Origin: Metopolophium dirhodum
Lineage: Eukaryota > Arthropoda > Insecta > Hemiptera > Aphididae
NCBI RefSeq assembly: GCF_019925205.1
Contig: NC_083566.1
Location: forward strand, 36,959,558-37,023,557
Length of the DNA stretch: 64,000 nt
Direction of reading: 5' to 3'
Under the pieces are notes generated by a model. The model had not been told where the DNA came from. It searched no databases and saw nothing but the letters and a program-made list of their open reading frames with translations. The translations under genes were made by a program, and so were the position numbers. Shown here one piece after another: positions 11,689 to 21,999 of this stretch. The first letter of the stretch is position 1; each line of letters starts with the position of its first letter.

Positions 11689-11849
11689 GTATGATGCACC
11701 ACACACTTTTAAATTTTTCATCAATAAATTTTTCATTATTTTTAAGTACAGAGAATTATTTTTGTCTTTTTAGTGCAATTTTTAAAATTTTTTTTTAAAT
11801 GTTTTTATGGAAAAGTGTGTTTTTAAAATTTTTTTTTTTATTTTTTATT
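11689..11849 (-). repeat. Right arm of foldback element
   Basis: Reverse complement of 11325-11484. It ends with T11-A-T6-A-TT, mirroring the left arm's start. Confidence 0.9.
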
Positions 11850-14800
11850 TTCTACTTTTTAGTTGAAAGTAAATATTTTTATTAAACGTTTAAGAAATAT
11901 GTTAAGCTTCGTAAGAGGTTGCGGTTTTTTTTGGGGAAGAGAGAAAGTTCAATATCTGCGAGAGATATTACGGCGACGTCGTGGGGACAATCCTTTTTTT
12001 TTTTTTTGGTCCATGTCCCAAAATGACAACGGATTATTGTATTGTCATCCAAGACCAAGGTCTATACCAATTTTCAGAATTTTTCATCTTCAAAAAGTGC
12101 CTCAAATCGAGCGCGCAAGATTTGATCACAGACAGACGTGAAACCAAACTTAAGAAAAGTGTTAAAAAACACACATGGTTCAATAATTTTAGATTAGTTC
12201 CAAACCTGCAATGACACAAAGTTTTGATTTTTTTGTTTAGACATAATATACTAATTACCACGATGTAGATAATATTATATACATCGTGCTACTTACGTAC
12301 ATTTCAATTAAGCAATATATTAAAATCGTTTTTGCAGATAATTAACACAATATATAAATTATATTTACATAGTTCTATTTTATATAATAAAAAAACAAAA
12401 TAAATTGATTTGCCTAAGGTAGGAGATAAATAAAAAATAACATTTTCACAAATAGAGTTTAAATTGCGAACATTTAAAGTAACGTTATAATATAAAAAAA
12501 AAATTGTATTTATGCACCACAGCTGATAACTATATAATGTTTGTGTTGTGGGTGTGTTTTTGATTGCTCTTTGTGGGAATAGGATTTAAATATTTCAGTT
12601 AAAATACAAACGAGTTATTTTCAACCACTATTCTGAATGTTATTCCATTTTTGTAACTGAGTTATACCTTTATAATACAAAATTATAAATTTAAATTATT
12701 TTTACTGTGTAATAGTGTGTTTACACTATTTCCCAATTCGTCGAAAACGCGATTTTTTATCTTTCATCGTGATACTATTATGCTGATTAAATCATATCCG
12801 GTTTTTCACTGTTTTTGTATTCATTTGGAATTTTATACAAAATGTAATGTTATGTTTTTCTAAACACACGGTCACAATTTTATAACGAACCGACAAACAT
12901 TTTGACGTGTTTTACTTTTTCCACGCTATCTAAAAAATAAAAAGTTTGTGCCAAACAGAAAATACATGTCCGTTAGTTAATACTATGCTATCTGTATAGA
13001 TGACGGAGAAGGGAACTATAGTTAAAATCTTTTATCTCTCCATTACGAATTTTGTTTATTTTGTTGTTTTTTCATACCTCACGGAAGACATTTCTCGGGT
13101 TCCTTTTCTTCCGTAAACATTTGTATTCAGCCATCATTTATGATCCAACGAAACTTTAAAGCTTAAACTTCATCCTTGTGCTTTACTTTCAGAGTTTTTC
13201 ATCACCTGTCATTATTATAACGATGACGTTGCAATGTGATTTGTGTCTCCATTAAAATTAATTTCAATCTTTCTTTTTTTTTTCGATCGAACGAAATTCT
13301 GTCTGAGATGTATACTATGTATATGCATTGCTTGTTGAGATATTTCTTAAAAGGCGCACACAAATATTTAATCTGACACAGAAGAATAATACAATTTTTT
13401 AAACGGCATTTTTATTTTATTTTCAAATGAAAAAAATACAATTGATTCTAAATTGTAAATATTAAATTATTCTTTCAAATGGGTTTAAGGTATTTATTTT
13501 TTTTTTCGGTAATCAATATGATTACGTACAATGGTATATTGTACTGTGCTTATTAAGTTACTGATTATGAACCTATTCGACTTATCACTATTTGACCGCG
13601 AATGAAATTATTATGCATTATAAATAATAGTAATTATACTAATGCATCATAATAATATAGTAAATGACGAACCAAAATATTGCTGACACGCGAATCTATT
13701 CCGTATTTGTATTAATATAATTAGCACTGCAATGTCAAATAAGAGGATTTCAGTTATTCGGTCTACGGTCTACTGAAATTCAAGTTATTGTCAGTTATGT
13801 TAATTGCATTATTAATTGGACCCGATTGGCGATCACATACGAACTTACGTACGATAAAATTAGGGAGAAGTTGCATAATATTATAATCCATAGATAAAAT
13901 GCAATGATAGGTGCTATACATAATATTATACTGAAGTGCAGTCCAATTCGAATTATTAATAAAGTTGATTCGAAACAAATTCCGACGTCATTCAATCTGT
14001 GGCATGAATAGTCGAAAATCCTACTTCCAGTTTTAATGACCAAGTTGTTTTTCTTTTGCATTATATGTTTTTTTTTTTTAATTATATTGAAATTACGTGC
14101 ATTGTTAGGCGGAAAATTGGAGTTTAAATAAGCACTTGTGTATATGACTCGCGTGTACTATACATATACAAAGGTTAATTTGGTCCAAATAAAACAAACG
14201 ACTCCGCTTTGAAGATTGGAAAAAAAAGTTATTAGATAGCAATGTGCAAGGGAATTCACACCGACTTTTATATAAAAATCAACTTTTCAAACTCCATTTA
14301 TTTATACCGCAATCTCTCCTATCCCCAAGTGTTTATTTACGAAATCTTTTTCTCTTAGTATTACCACCGTGTAGAAATTTCTTTACAACTACATCCGACA
14401 TTGATTTATACGAATTTATATCTATGGATGACGGAAATAAAAAAAAATTCGATTTTGTCTCTCACACACAAACATGATACATACGTCACAAAGACATTCT
14501 GCAGAGGGAAATACAGTTTTTAGCGATCACATGTAATTTATCAAATCGACCAGAAAAAAATAACTATTAGTAGTTGATTCTTTCTTGTACTATGATATAT
14601 ATTATTTTAAAGTTATTATTTTTTTTCCATCTACGAAACTAGGAATACAAAAATGTGGTTATTTATTGTCAAGTTTCTTAATATTTATTTTAGCAATTTT
14701 CCAGATAGAAAACATACACTATAAAATATCTTGACATTTTGAACAACTAAACGAAACTATTGATTTTGTAATAGCATAAATAAATTTATTTAAGTATAAT

Positions 14801-15480
14801 ATAATATATTATAAGGGTTATTGAATATTTTAATAAAATATAAATAAAACTGAAGTCCAAATGTATGAAATTATATAAAATATAAAATTAAATCATTTAT
14901 TTATTCGGTAGTACATGTTCAATAATGAATCATTCTGAATTTTTTTTTTTTTTAGACTTTTTAAGCTTTTTATAGTACAATTAAAATTGTTGACTATTTG
15001 TATAAATACAAGTATAGTACCTGTATGCTATAATACAATGTAATTTTAGTAGGAAATCATGTTATCACGTTATCATGCAACCAATATGTTATCAATAATC
15101 TATTATCATTCTATATTCAGAATTTATAATAATTATAAAACATTTTTAAAACAGTTTACCTATACACAGCTATACAACAAATATATAAATATATTTTTTT
15201 TTTTGAATTAAATTAATAGATAAAATTCTATAAAATCTTTAGAAATTAACCATAATAATAAATAGCTAATTAAATTTAAAAGTTGGCCCAAAATTGCATA
15301 TTATTAATATAAATTAAGCCTTAAGAAGATATCACTGTATACAGGTTAGGTTAATATATTACCTCCTAAGTCTTATTGTCCTCTGTTAACACTCTAATAT
15401 TTTGTGAAAATGTTTAATGAATATAGAATTTTCCAATCAAAAATATTTGATAACCAAGCTATATGTAATGCTGTATAAGA
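11850..15480. other. AT-rich stretch, nothing firmly recognised
   Basis: No gene is supported. Overlapping open frames at 11863-12261 (both strands) sit in slightly GC-richer DNA but match no family I know and run through T-homopolymers. A small perfect hairpin, CACGATGTA/TACATCGTG, lies at 12259-12288. The rest is AT-rich with homopolymer runs. Open frames at 13763-14061 (minus) and 14244-14477 (plus) have noise-like composition. Confidence 0.5.
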
Positions 15481-15488
15481 TATATCAT

Positions 15489-15536
15489 TTGGCCTCCACA
15501 CGAGTTTTCCTCAGTGAGGCCCAGTAATCTTTCGAT
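15489..15536 (+). repeat. LINE 3'-end fragment, second copy
   Basis: GGCCTCCACACGAGT...TCAGTGAGGCCCAGTAATCT is the reverse complement, with a few substitutions, of 56938-56985, where it ends a LINE fragment. The GGCCTC and GAGGCC parts can pair as a stem. The body of the LINE is not recognisable upstream of this copy, which is either heavily truncated or decayed. Confidence 0.7.
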
Positions 15537-15557
15537 ATTAATTTTAAATATCATATA

Positions 15558-15565
15558 TGAATTAG
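15558..15565. repeat. Target-site duplication, left of hAT element
   Basis: TGAATTAG, identical to 19321-19328. An 8-bp duplication is diagnostic of hAT insertion. Confidence 0.93.
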
Positions 15566-15581
15566 CAGGGCCGTATTACCC
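15566..15581 (+). repeat. hAT left terminal inverted repeat
   Basis: CAGGGCCGTATTACCC, pairing imperfectly with 19305-19320. Confidence 0.85.
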
Positions 15582-15597
15582 AATAGGCACTATAGGC

Positions 15598-15635
15598 ACT
15601 GTGCCTAGGGCCTACGAACATTTTAGGGCCTACGA
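15598..15635 (+). repeat. hAT left subterminal repeats
   Basis: Two copies of TAGGGCCTACGA (15606-15617 and 15624-15635). The first lies within a longer block repeated at the right end. Clusters of short subterminal motifs serve as transposase-binding sites in hAT elements, and that role is inferred here. Confidence 0.75.
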
Positions 15636-15958
15636 AAATGAAATTTTTGGTTACGATTTTTCTGTAATATTTTTTTTTAAAGTTAATTAACTATTTGTAG
15701 ATGTTAGCACAACAAATAAAATATTTTTTATAATATTTCTCGTATATTTATATTTAATGTTCGTTATCGTAATTCGTAATAATCACTTAATGAAATCAGA
15801 TTGGATAAACCATAAACCGATAAAATGCATACGGTATACGGGAAAACGACTGTGTATGATGAATGAAACGACGATTTCTGTTTAGAATATTTTTGGAAAT
15901 AATACAAAAATAATATCATTTACGTAATATAAATAATATTTATCGACCGCGGACTCAC

Positions 15959-15976
15959 CCACACACACACACACAC
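15959..15976. repeat. (CA)n microsatellite inside hAT 5' region
   Basis: A run of CA dinucleotides upstream of the transposase gene. Confidence 0.9.
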
Positions 15977-16201
15977 GCGTGGACATTATATGCGGGACTT
16001 GTTCGGTCGGTATCGCCATTCGCCGTATCGAAACGATAAGACAACATTTAATTATTCTTAAGTAATCCTTGTCAATATTGTTATTTGTTCGTAGCAGTCC
16101 GCAGTTCCGTACTATAAATTATAATATCATTATTCATTAATATCGTTTATTGTCAATTGTAAATCCAGTATAGTGAACTTTAAACGGAACAATCTCTGAA
16201 C

Positions 16202-16320
16202 AGGTACTTTAAAATTTTAATCTATATCTTACGTTAGATAATATATTAAAATAACATCGTATTTAAAATTATATCATATACTGATATACTCTTATAAATG
16301 TTTATGTATACATTATTAGA
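16202..16320 (+). other. Possible 5'-UTR intron of the transposase transcript
   Basis: A donor-like CAG|GTACTTT at 16201-16209 and an acceptor-like ATTATTAG ending near 16319 bracket an AT-rich stretch just before the start codon. This is compatible with a short leader intron. It is only a pattern match: AT-rich DNA offers many such sites. Confidence 0.25.
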
Positions 16321-16346
16321 GTAGAACTAGTAGAAGTAATATTGAA

Positions 16347-18902
16347 ATGTCTGGTGATGGGTACAAAAGGATGCACGAAAGTGGTTCTACTAAAAGAAAA
16401 AAGAAAGAAAAACGAGATTTATACATCAGTCAACAAATGGGGTCCATGAGCAAATTCATAATAACACAAAATCGTTCTAATGCAGGTACAAGTACAAACC
16501 AAATTGAGATTTCAAATAAAAATCAACTAATAAATATTATGACAGATGAATCTAAAATTGAAGGTAATTTATTAGGTTCATCTCCTAAGAAAACTGAACC
16601 AAATTTGACAACTCCCTTAAACGAAACTACAAGTGTTATAACTGAATCTATACCAGATAAAGTTAAATCCAATCTGACCGACCTTAGTAATTTAAAATTT
16701 AGTAACGATCCTGCACATTGGGAAATTAACGCTGATCTGATTTCTTATTTTTCTGAAAATATTCCTATTCAAAATGTGGATGCAGATTTAACTGTATCTG
16801 CTAGACAATTTGGTAAAAAAATGAGATATTTCAGAAAGGAATATTTTTCACGAGCATTAGGAAATGGTGAGTGTGTAAATCGAGACTGGCTGATATATTC
16901 GCCATCCACTGGATCAGTGTATTGCTATGTGTGTAAAATTTTTCGTCATTTGCAAAGTAGTGATAAATTAACACTTGTGCATCAATTCGAAAGTGGTTTT
17001 GATGATTGGAAAAATATTAATGTTAGAATGGAAACTCACGAACAATCTAATGACCATTTTAACTCGATAAAAAAAATGGTAGACCTTCAAAAATGTAAAA
17101 AAATAGATGTGGAATTAATAAATCAGTATAATAAAGAAAAAATGTATTGGATTCAAGTTTTAAGACGAGTTATAGCAGTAATTAAGTTCTTATCGTCTAG
17201 AGGATTAGCTTTTAGAGGAGATTCGGAAGTATTTGGCTGTCCAAAAAATGGTAACTATTTAGGTTGCCTTGAACTTCTTTCTAATTTTGATCCTTTTCTT
17301 GAAGAGCATATAAAAAAGTTCGGAAATCCTGGCAAAGGAAATATATCATATATGTCATCTACGATTTGCAACGAATTTATAGACATTCTTGCTACTACTC
17401 TAAATTTAAAAATTGTTTCTGAAATAAAAGAATCAATATATTTCGGTATTAGTATTGATTCGACGCCCGACATAGCGCACATCGATCAGTTAACGATCAT
17501 TATTCGTTACACCACCATTGGTCAAGGAAAAGTCGTAGAGAGATTTCTTGGCTTTGTTCCTATTGAACAGCATGATGGTAAATATCTTTTTAATGTATTG
17601 ACTAAATTGCTTAACGATAACAATATTGACATATCAAATTGCCGTTCTCAGTCTTACGACAATGCGAGTAATATGAGTGGAATATACTCAGGAGTTCAAG
17701 CTCTTTTTCGTGAAGTAAATAAATTGGCCGAGTGGGTTCCCTGTGCTGCACATAGTTTAAACTTGGTAGGATCTGTTACTGTTGAATGTTGTACTGAAGC
17801 CATTAAATTTTTTAGTGTGGTTCAGTCAATTTATACGTTTTTGGCAGCATCACCTCAAAGATGGTCTATAATGTTAAAAAATATGAAGGAGTCTGTTTTT
17901 GTAGTTAAAAGTCTGTCTGAAACAAGATGGTCCGCGCGTAGTGATGCAACGAAGGCATTATCACTTAATTATGAAGAAATCCGTCAGGCTTTGATTGATA
18001 TTTCATTATCAGAAAGACAACCTCCTAATGCTGTTAATGAAGCTAAGTCACTTGTTAAAAAACTCAATCGTCTTGAAACTGTTCTAATGTCTAATATTTG
18101 GAATGACATTTTACAACAAATTAATATTGTAAACAAATCGTTACAAACACCCGGTATTGAGATATGTACTGTCGTTAACCTCTATAACAGTCTTATATTA
18201 TGTTTTAAAAAAATGAGAAGCGCCGAAGAATTTGATTTATTTGAAGAAAAAGCAAAAAAAAGAGTTTCTGGTTTGTCTGATTATTCTGAAATGGAATCTA
18301 GAAAACGTAAACATAAAGTCTCGATAAATGATGGCAATGCAATTGATGCTGTTGATCAAATGAGTGCTAGAGATAAATTCAAAACTCAAACATTTTATGT
18401 AATAATTGATAAATTGATTGTTGAAATGGAAAAACGAAAAAAAGCTTATTTAAAATTAGACGAAAGATTTAATTTTTTAACTAACGAGAGTTTAAAAGAT
18501 GAAGAAATAAAAATAAAGGCAAATAATTTAGTTGAAGCCTATAAAACCGATTTAGAATCTTCATTTGTTAATGAGTTTTTGATTTTTAAGAGCTTTCGAG
18601 AAACTGGGATGTCTGTTAATGAAATGCTAATTAAACAAATAAATACCAAAATGGTAACAAGTTTTCCAAATGTAAACATTGCTTTTAGGATATATTTATC
18701 AATTTTTGGGACTTCGTGCGAAGGTGAAAGATCATTTTCAATTTTAAAGAGGGTTAAGAACTGGCAGCGGTCAACTATTGGACAAGATAAATTATCATCA
18801 TTATCGGTACTTGCAATTGAACACGAATTACTCCAAGACATCGATACCGAAAAAGTTATAGAATCATTTGCAAACAAAAAATATCGTAAAAAACATTTGT
18901 AA
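16347..18902 (+). CDS. hAT family transposase, TTF-type zinc finger / ZMYM1-like (851 aa)
   Basis: This enzyme would excise and re-insert the surrounding element in the nucleus. The N-terminus (1-110) is polar and basic (KRKKKEKR at 17-24, a likely nuclear signal). A TTF-type zinc-finger-like region spans about 150-245, with C193-x2-C196 and candidate ligands H211, H231 and H237. A DUF4371-like block follows (about 280-400: RGLAFRGD, then NISYMSSTICNEF). The RNase H-like catalytic core shows D371/D375 in SIDSTPD, D438 in SYDNASNMSG, CxxH at C466-H469 (VPCAAHSLNLV), ETRW at 525-528, and E794 in CEGERSFSILKR. The last is part of the C-terminal hAT dimerisation domain (about 770-835). All DDE-type residues I expect are present, with no stop or frameshift, so it may be active. 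The start is the first in-frame ATG after upstream stops. AATAAA at 18904-18909 could serve as the polyadenylation signal. Confidence 0.95.
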   Translation: MSGDGYKRMHESGSTKRKKKEKRDLYISQQMGSMSKFIITQNRSNAGTSTNQIEISNKNQLINIMTDESKIEGNLLGSSPKKTEPNLTTPLNETTSVITESIPDKVKSNLTDLSNLKFSNDPAHWEINADLISYFSENIPIQNVDADLTVSARQFGKKMRYFRKEYFSRALGNGECVNRDWLIYSPSTGSVYCYVCKIFRHLQSSDKLTLVHQFESGFDDWKNINVRMETHEQSNDHFNSIKKMVDLQKCKKIDVELINQYNKEKMYWIQVLRRVIAVIKFLSSRGLAFRGDSEVFGCPKNGNYLGCLELLSNFDPFLEEHIKKFGNPGKGNISYMSSTICNEFIDILATTLNLKIVSEIKESIYFGISIDSTPDIAHIDQLTIIIRYTTIGQGKVVERFLGFVPIEQHDGKYLFNVLTKLLNDNNIDISNCRSQSYDNASNMSGIYSGVQALFREVNKLAEWVPCAAHSLNLVGSVTVECCTEAIKFFSVVQSIYTFLAASPQRWSIMLKNMKESVFVVKSLSETRWSARSDATKALSLNYEEIRQALIDISLSERQPPNAVNEAKSLVKKLNRLETVLMSNIWNDILQQINIVNKSLQTPGIEICTVVNLYNSLILCFKKMRSAEEFDLFEEKAKKRVSGLSDYSEMESRKRKHKVSINDGNAIDAVDQMSARDKFKTQTFYVIIDKLIVEMEKRKKAYLKLDERFNFLTNESLKDEEIKIKANNLVEAYKTDLESSFVNEFLIFKSFRETGMSVNEMLIKQINTKMVTSFPNVNIAFRIYLSIFGTSCEGERSFSILKRVKNWQRSTIGQDKLSSLSVLAIEHELLQDIDTEKVIESFANKKYRKKHL

Positions 18903-18903
18903 C

Positions 18904-18909
18904 AATAAA
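18904..18909 (+). terminator. Polyadenylation signal of the transposase gene
   Basis: AATAAA starts one base after the stop codon. A second AATAAA lies about 55 bases further on. Either could define the 3' end of the transcript. Confidence 0.5.
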
Positions 18910-19281
18910 TTTATATTAAGACATATTCTACATAATACTGTTATTTTTAAATTGTTACAATAAATTATCTTGTTTTATATTTAAATACAAAGAACAAAAT
19001 GAAAAATGGTATAAAATAAGTTGTTTTGTATGGTTCCTGCAGTTTAATTTTAAATAATATATTTTGAGTAATGTAAAATGTATTTTTAGATGTGTTAAAA
19101 TTGTCATTAGATAAAGTTATGATTATAAAGTTAATAATTGATTTTCAGGTTGTAAATATTTTTGATTTTAAAGACTTAAAACACTGCGAAAAACACTACC
19201 TCTCCCAAAAATTAGGTTTCTTAATCATTTAAATACTGAACACTACAGAACCGTATATTAGCACATGATGGGTAATAAAGA

Positions 19282-19301
19282 ACTGTGCCTAGGGCCTACG
19301 A
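19282..19301 (+). repeat. hAT right subterminal repeat
   Basis: A 20-base block ending GCCTAGGGCCTACGA, identical and in direct orientation to 15598-15617. Confidence 0.8.
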
Positions 19302-19304
19302 TAG

Positions 19305-19320
19305 TGTTAATCCGGGTCTG
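19305..19320 (-). repeat. hAT right terminal inverted repeat
   Basis: TGTTAATCCGGGTCTG, the reverse complement of which matches the left end at 11 of 16 positions including CAG and CCG. Confidence 0.85.
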
Positions 19321-19328
19321 TGAATTAG
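19321..19328. repeat. Target-site duplication, right of hAT element
   Basis: TGAATTAG, an exact repeat of 15558-15565. Confidence 0.93.
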
Positions 19329-21999
19329 GTATCGGATGGTTATATTAACTTTTATGCATTTGTGTAGAATTTGTACACAAGCCACAATGAACAACTCCCA
19401 AAAATTACATTTTTATACGGGTTTTCTAGAAAAAAATTTTTAAAATAACAAATTTGATATTTCCTTTTTTTATTTCAAGCAAACTGAATCTATTGAAGTT
19501 CCATAATACAAGATAAAAAAAAATATTGCTTATTTTTCAACTTTATATTAAAATAATGTATATTGGTTATTATTATTATTATTTTGTTGTTGTCCACTTT
19601 GAATAGCTATGGTTTGTTATTTGGTTAGTTTAGTTATTGAGTTACTTAAACTGTATGAAAATATAAACCATTGAAATAAATAAAAAAAAAACACATTTTT
19701 TTCATGCAAATTTCTATCGTTTAGGAGTATTAAAAAAAGAAATATTGGAACTTAAATTTTTCTTCTAGATTTTATAATCCGATTAAGTGTTATTGTAACA
19801 GACACTTAGTTATGAATAAATATTTTATAATCTTCAATATTCTATAAATCATGACATAAAAAACAAAATGAAAACGGTTTATACTAAATTGGTTTTAGAT
19901 GTTCGGTACACGCAGTAATTATAAATACACACATTAGCAATTCGTCATGCTATCCTTAAGCGTTTATTAAATACTTTGGTACAAAATTACGGTGTACGCG
20001 TATGATATGTGTACAAAAAAAAAAAAATTATATAACGTAATATTATTACAATGTGCTCTTAATTCAAAAAAATTGTTCCGTTGAAGGTGTTTTTTATTTT
20101 TCACATTAAAGGAATTGTAATGAATTTCTGCATATGATATTAACTTATACGTGCCAAATAATAGTGTAATATAATATTATGTCTATCGGTGCCACAAGAG
20201 GTACGGACCATTCACATTTTCATTTGACCGTTTTAAAGTGGTTATAGGAAATGTTCAATTTTATTTGATTGCTATTCTGCTTTGCTAAGAAAAAACGAGA
20301 TGATACTCTCTTACGTATAGTATAATAGTGTTGCCACGTTTTTCTCAAGTAAAAACGGTCATCGTGTATCTTATAATTTAGTTTTAAATTACTGATAACG
20401 TTTGTGATTTTGCTGTCGTATACCACACACATATTTGGTTCAGTTCTCCATTATATTTGGTCGTGTAAATAGTACGAAGTTTTAATTTTAATTTTGCTAG
20501 ATTTGAAAATTAGTATACAAAATTAATTTGTATAGGATCCAAACGTCACTATTACGGTATTTTTACTAAGTAAAAAATTGTAAATAATTATTACTGTACT
20601 TGGAATAAATATTATAAAAATCACATTATCTTGGTGAGATAAAAGTTGAAAATAAAATTGAACAGTTCCATTGTATTCATCAGGTATATTACAAAATAAA
20701 CTATGTGTTTCACTTTGAAAAATATTATACTTGTGAAAACATAACTACCTATAATTACAAAACATAAAAATAAATTTTACTCATAATGGCATGAAAGGAA
20801 CTTACTTCATTCTTCCTTAGCTGAGCAGTTTAATTGTAATGTACTTATTTATTAATAAAGCTTCGTTCTAGACGTAATAATGTTCCATCCTTTTTGTTTC
20901 GCTGTATATATTTGATTTTTCTCGAATAAGGTTGTAATAAATAAATATGCTCATACCTACGTATAATATTATTCTGTTAGACGCACATATTACAGCTAGT
21001 ATCCTCACAATCACACCAAATTAATTTTAAATAATGAGTTCAGAGAATTCCCTTCAAACCCAACTTTTGTATTATGCATGATACATATACATAGTGAATA
21101 ATTTATAAGAATGGTACCGTTATTAAATAAAATGACAATTCGTGTATCGCGTTGAATACTTTAAGAAATGGATTATATTATGTTTCACAACGCATAATAT
21201 ATTATACGTCTGCGTAATTTTACTCTCCCTACATGATTATTATGCGCAGACATATTATTATTACATTGTACCATATAACACATTACTACTTATTGCATTT
21301 GAAGATAACGCATTAGCGTACAATTATGAAATACTCTATTACGTCGCTAAGTAAATTATAAAATTTAAAGATACAGACGACAATGTTCATCAGCTATTAT
21401 TATTTTTTTTGTGGAAGATGTAATAATGATGTCGTTGTAGTACAGTGAAGTACAATTTACGCTCTAGACCGTGTTATATAAACAATATGCCACTTCGTGT
21501 TGTAATGATGTAGAATTATGTATAAATGTATAATAATAAGTATATATCTCTGAAACAAGTAAATGCGATAAGATATTTATGCTTCAATCGAAAATATTAT
21601 TTATCAAATAAATATTGTTGGTTAAAATGTATTTTTTTTCGTACCCACCTACACCGAGAAGAGAAAAATCGGTTGGCGTAGTATTTCTTTAACGGAATTA
21701 TTTGTTGGTTTGGTAAATTCGATAATAATATTATATAGTACGATATTATTTCTCTTTGAAACGGGAATTTATCAGATCGAGAAAATACGTTTTCTGGGCT
21801 CTCATTGTCAACAGACGTTTTTCCATTGTGTATAAATATTGTCATGTTTTCGGGAGGCCCGGTGCGCATCGAATTCCTCGTTTAATCAAAAGTTAAATTG
21901 AACGGCCACCATATTATTTACACAGATAACAATAATATAATGTACCTGCTACCTGTTTATGGGTAGACATCATAATATCGTATTATTGTATAGACGCGA
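19329..21999. other. AT-rich stretch, nothing recognised
   Basis: No gene, repeat pair or RNA gene was recognised. Short open frames at 20220-20432 and 21597-21869 (minus) and 21142-21354 (plus) have noise-like composition. Confidence 0.5.

Larger units (their letters stand above)
11325..11849. mobile_element. Foldback element with ~160-bp near-perfect inverted arms
   Basis: The left arm (11325-11484) and right arm (11689-11849) are reverse complements. Comparing base by base, about 150 bp including the long A/T runs are identical, and one 1-base indel lies near the inner edge (GGTGC-TCATAC against GGTGCATCATAC). The ~200-bp loop holds two diverged direct copies of a unit containing CAGTCACTATCT and GATTGAACAAAGAAGTGTATGTGAGACTT. 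No coding capacity is seen. Such a structure is typical of a foldback or MITE-type DNA transposon. If transcribed it would give a long double-stranded hairpin RNA. Near-identical arms imply recent origin or gene conversion. I could not define a target duplication, although both outer edges sit at a GTA/TAC, so a TA duplication is possible. Confidence 0.85.
15566..19320 (+). mobile_element. Complete autonomous-looking hAT transposon (ZMYM1-type)
   Basis: This 3,755-bp element starts CAGGGCCGTATTACCC. Its right end, read on the minus strand, is CAGACCCGGATTAACA, matching at 11 of 16 positions. It is flanked by a perfect 8-bp duplication, TGAATTAG. A subterminal 20-mer ending GCCTAGGGCCTACGA occurs at both ends in the same orientation (15598-15617 and 19282-19301), and its core TAGGGCCTACGA occurs a third time at 15624-15635. 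These are probable transposase-binding sites. One uninterrupted transposase gene fills the centre. About 780 bp of 5' sequence includes a (CA)n run (15959-15976) and a locally CpG-richer patch that may hold the promoter. The perfect duplication and open frame point to a young insertion. Confidence 0.95.

Noticed and set aside
11863..12261. Overlapping frames near the foldback element that might be coding.
   Set aside because: They pass through long T-runs and translate to no recognisable domain, with no conserved order of motifs.
18539..18877. Minus-strand frame of 112 codons inside the transposase gene.
   Set aside because: Antisense shadow of a strongly supported coding region.
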